From Mucilaginibacter sp. KACC 22063 (GTDB taxonomy: Bacteria > Bacteroidota > Bacteroidia > Sphingobacteriales > Sphingobacteriaceae): a stretch of 64,000 nucleotides of DNA. This document shows positions 61,663 to 64,000 of the stretch, one piece after another. The notes beneath the pieces are model-generated. The model ran no database searches and was not told where the DNA came from. It saw only the letters and a list, made by a program, of their open reading frames with translations. Location: the NCBI RefSeq assembly GCF_028736115.1, contig NZ_CP117877.1:2418001-2482000 (forward strand), given 5' to 3'. Position 1 is the stretch's first letter. Each line of letters opens with the position of its first letter. The position numbers and the translations under genes are program-made.

Positions 61663-62874
61663 ATGTCCCGAACTTTCCCCTCTTTAAGCAACTATAAACT
61701 TTCATGGGTGCTTTTGATACTGGTAGCCGTTTTTTGCTGGCAGTTAAAGTATTTCCATAACAGGTATAATAATTACAAAATATTCAAATACGTATATTCT
61801 CATACCACAGAAGAGAAAAACCTTTACGCCGATTATCCGGAAGAATACTACGATTCAAATCACTATGGGCCGGTATTTAGTGTAATTGTAGCTCCAATGG
61901 CATTAATGCCCGATGCTTATGGTTTCTTAGTGTGGTCCTTACTTAATGCTGTTGTGCTGATCTGGGCCGTTCATTTGTTACCCATAAGTACTAAAAATAA
62001 AGCACTGCTCTTACTGCTCAGTGCGATGGAGTTTGCAAATGCCGAGCATTATATCCAGTTTAATGCTGTGATAGCGGCCTTTATCATTTTCAGTTTTATA
62101 TTGGTCGAGAAACGGAAAGAGGAGTGGGCAACTCTATTTATTGTTTTAGGCACCCTGGTTAAACTGTATCCTGTTGTAGGGTTAGTGTTCTTCCTTTTTG
62201 CAGAAAACAAATGGAAGTTTATATGGTCGGGCTTAGGGTGGCTTGCTGTGTTTATTGCCTTGCCAATGACCATATCCAGCCCGCATTTTATATTACAATC
62301 TTACGCCGATTGGTTTAATATTTTGCAGGTTAAAAATGGTCAAAATGTGAACCTTACCTCATCGCAGGATATTTGCCTTATGGGTATCTTCCGTCACGTT
62401 ACGCGTAATCCCAATATTCCTAATACGCCGTTCCTTATTGCGGGAGCAGCAATATTTGGTGCTGCTTTACTAAGGTTTAAGCAATATGCTTCGTTACAGT
62501 TCAGGTTACAGGTATTGTGTTCGGTAATGATCATGGTCGTAATATTCAGTACTGGTTCCGAACATCCAACCTATATCATTGCTGTACCGGGCGTATTTTT
62601 GTGGATGCTTACACAAGATAAGCCATTTAGCCGCTGGAATATTGTTTTATTGGTATCAGTGCTGGTAATTACAAGCCTTGGCCCTACAGATGCTATACCG
62701 GCGCTTATCCGCAGGGGATATGTCAACAAATATGTATTGAAGGCATGGCCAGTTGTTGCCGCATGGCTAGTAATATCTTATCAGCTGCTGTTCAAAGACT
62801 TTATTGCTAAAGAAAAACAGGCTGCGCTGCCTGCAGAGGATGCAAAACAGGAAGACGAGCTGGCATTAGCCTGA
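61663..62874 (+). CDS. GT87/DUF2029-like membrane glycosyltransferase
   Basis: 403 residues with about 10-11 membrane segments. A periplasmic Asp-bearing loop after the first span (YADYPEEYYDSNHYGPVF) and FVLVEKRKEEWATLFIVLGTLVKLYPVVGLVFFLFAE are typical of the DUF2029/GT87 polyprenol-sugar-dependent transferases. Donor and acceptor unknown. Its TGA abuts the stop of the convergent Gly-rich gene with no gap. Confidence 0.8.
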   Translation: MSRTFPSLSNYKLSWVLLILVAVFCWQLKYFHNRYNNYKIFKYVYSHTTEEKNLYADYPEEYYDSNHYGPVFSVIVAPMALMPDAYGFLVWSLLNAVVLIWAVHLLPISTKNKALLLLLSAMEFANAEHYIQFNAVIAAFIIFSFILVEKRKEEWATLFIVLGTLVKLYPVVGLVFFLFAENKWKFIWSGLGWLAVFIALPMTISSPHFILQSYADWFNILQVKNGQNVNLTSSQDICLMGIFRHVTRNPNIPNTPFLIAGAAIFGAALLRFKQYASLQFRLQVLCSVMIMVVIFSTGSEHPTYIIAVPGVFLWMLTQDKPFSRWNIVLLVSVLVITSLGPTDAIPALIRRGYVNKYVLKAWPVVAAWLVISYQLLFKDFIAKEKQAALPAEDAKQEDELALA

Positions 62875-63534
62875 TTATTGGTGGCTCGCTTTAACTTGTT
62901 TAAAGTAAGCTATCAGTTTATCAATATTGCTTAATGCAAACTTGTGCGCATGAATGGCATCTACCACTTGGGGTTCGTCACCCATAATTTCAGACATTAC
63001 ATCTTCAAAGTTTTCGGGCGTTAAGTCGGCAAGTTCAGCAGTGGTAACACCGTAATAATAGGTCACGCGGTTTTTACCGCCGCCGCCACCAAAAGAAATC
63101 CCTAAGCCTCCGCCTGCATAGCTGCCGCCGCCAACACCAACACCGATCCCCGGCGAAAGATGTACACCATTACCGCCGCCATTACCGCCGCGGTAAGCAT
63201 ATAATCTGAGCGGTTCGTCAACTATTACTCGCACAAAATCTAATTCATTCGGCCAGGTTTGTCCCATAGGCGGATGAGCTACAACAAAGCTGTCTTTGCC
63301 GGCAACAAACCATTTAATATCGCTGGCACTCAGCTTTATTTCAGAAGCCTTGTCGCTTTCTTTAAATACTATAAACCCTTCACCTTTAATAGGGCCCTTA
63401 CCAGAAGGATTGGTTTCTATCAGGCCTTCAACTTTGTTGTTTTTAGTATCGTTAAAATAGCCAGGTTGCCACTTTTGTGATTTTGCTGATACAACAATTA
63501 GCATCAGGAATAAAATGATTAAACTTGAACGCAT
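62875..63534 (-). CDS. Exported Gly-rich protein of unknown function
   Basis: 219 residues with a signal peptide (cleavage near VVSAKS, about residue 19). A beta-type N-terminal domain (about 20-115) is followed by a Gly-rich stretch (about 117-155; GGNGGGNGVHLSPGIGVGVGGG) and a helical end. The layout recurs in Bacteroidota cell-envelope proteins, but I cannot name a family. Convergent with the GT87-like gene, zero intergenic bases. Confidence 0.7.
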   Translation of the reverse strand: MRSSLIILFLMLIVVSAKSQKWQPGYFNDTKNNKVEGLIETNPSGKGPIKGEGFIVFKESDKASEIKLSASDIKWFVAGKDSFVVAHPPMGQTWPNELDFVRVIVDEPLRLYAYRGGNGGGNGVHLSPGIGVGVGGGSYAGGGLGISFGGGGGKNRVTYYYGVTTAELADLTPENFEDVMSEIMGDEPQVVDAIHAHKFALSNIDKLIAYFKQVKASHQ

Positions 63535-63576
63535 AAAGCTTATTGATTACACAAATAACGTACTTTTTATATAATT

Positions 63577-64000
63577 ATGATAACTGTTGATCTGCGTAGC
63601 GATACTGTTACCAAGCCTACACAAGGGATGCTTGAAGCCATGTGGAATGCAAATGTAGGAGATGATGTTTTTGGTGAAGATGAAACCGTGAACGAACTGG
63701 AGGCCAAAGCAGCCGCTATGTTTGGTATGGAGGCGGGTATTTTTTGTCCGTCGGGAACCATGACCAACCAGATCGCCATTAAATGTTTCACAAATCCGCT
63801 TGATGAATTAATTGCAGATCAAACAGCGCACGTTTACCGTTACGAAGGTGGAGGCATTGCTTTTAACTCTGCGGTATCTACCCGGTTATTAAATGGCGAC
63901 CGTGGGCGTATTACTGCTGCAATGATTGAGCCTGAGATCAACGCCGACAATATTCATTATCCGCATACCAGCCTTGTAGTATTGGAGAATACCGTGAATA
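63577..64000 (+). CDS. Threonine aldolase family protein (partial, runs off the window)
   Basis: The ATG at 63577 opens a frame of 141 codons still open at 64000. It begins VDLRSDTVTKPTQGML, followed by VGDDVFGEDETVNELEAKAA and FCPSGTMTNQIAIKCF, the standard start of low-specificity L-threonine aldolases (PLP fold-type I, beta-eliminating lyase family). The PLP lysine lies beyond the window. Likely cleaves L-threonine or allo-threonine to glycine and acetaldehyde. Confidence 0.9.
   Translation, partial: MITVDLRSDTVTKPTQGMLEAMWNANVGDDVFGEDETVNELEAKAAAMFGMEAGIFCPSGTMTNQIAIKCFTNPLDELIADQTAHVYRYEGGGIAFNSAVSTRLLNGDRGRITAAMIEPEINADNIHYPHTSLVVLENTVN

Overview
The window looks like chromosome of a Bacteroidota bacterium, most likely family Sphingobacteriaceae (Mucilaginibacter/Pedobacter type). 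Reasons: a fused MurF-alanine racemase; a type IX secretion (T9SS) cargo protein with the gliding-motility type C-terminal sorting domain beside PorP/SprF-like and OmpA genes; promoter elements of the TTTG / TAnnTTTG type; FtsX/MacB-like permeases; SusC-free but typically Bacteroidota small-gene content; moderate GC (low 40s % by eye) and few clear Shine-Dalgarno sites. The genus is an inference; no rRNA is present. The only RNA genes found are three tRNAs: two identical tRNA-Gly(GCC) and one tRNA-Leu(TAA).

Layout. 1-2.9 kb: export pair (HlyD-type adaptor and TolC-like channel). 3-4.2 kb: membrane metallophosphoesterase broken by a one-base frameshift. 4.2-7 kb: TPR-histidine kinase, a small membrane-anchored protein, and a second partial copy of the kinase 5' end and its upstream DNA. 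7.2-9.6 kb: MacB/FtsX-like permease. 9.7 kb: tRNA-Gly. 9.9-20.3 kb: three-gene T9SS cluster read leftward (2422-aa surface protein, PorP/SprF-like, OmpA-like). 20.7-24 kb: pta-ackA. 24-26 kb: SF1 helicase. 26-31.9 kb: mostly small exported, membrane or regulatory genes (exported chorismate mutase, DUF6624, YcxB-like, AraC, beta-helix protein, membrane-tethered winged-helix regulator). 31.9-33.4 kb: a mini-island with one Mrr-like nuclease gene, bounded by a 57-bp direct repeat and lying against tRNA-Leu and tRNA-Gly. 33.7-36.7 kb: recX and murF-alr. 36.8-46.3 kb: lipoprotein, DUF502, a frameshifted secreted hydrolase, two tandem MFS exporters, VOC protein, AraC regulator, LOG-family protein and Na+/solute symporter. 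46.4-48.7 kb: recR, glycosyltransferase and SDR. 48.7-49.7 kb: KirBac-type K+ channel. 49.7-53.6 kb: trp operon trpL-trpD-trpF-trpB-trpA with a complete attenuator. 53.6-57 kb: purK-unknown-purE-nhaA. 57.2-58.6 kb: isocitrate dehydrogenase. 58.7-60.4 kb: membrane protein and nuoB-nuoA. 60.4-64 kb: flavoprotein, GT87-like transferase, Gly-rich exported protein and the start of a threonine aldolase gene.

Most of the window is ordinary core genome. The strongest non-standard signals are: (1) a textbook-like transcription attenuator in front of trpD, with a 15-residue leader peptide containing three consecutive Trp codons and mutually exclusive hairpins; (2) the repeat-bounded mini-island with a solitary PD-(D/E)xK nuclease, a plausible defence gene; (3) the 163-bp duplication of the histidine-kinase 5' region; (4) head-to-head genes whose start codons overlap inside one CCATGG; (5) two genes interrupted by single-base frameshifts, which may be real pseudogenes or sequencing errors. 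I did not find a CRISPR array, a prophage, an insertion sequence or a complete multi-gene defence system.
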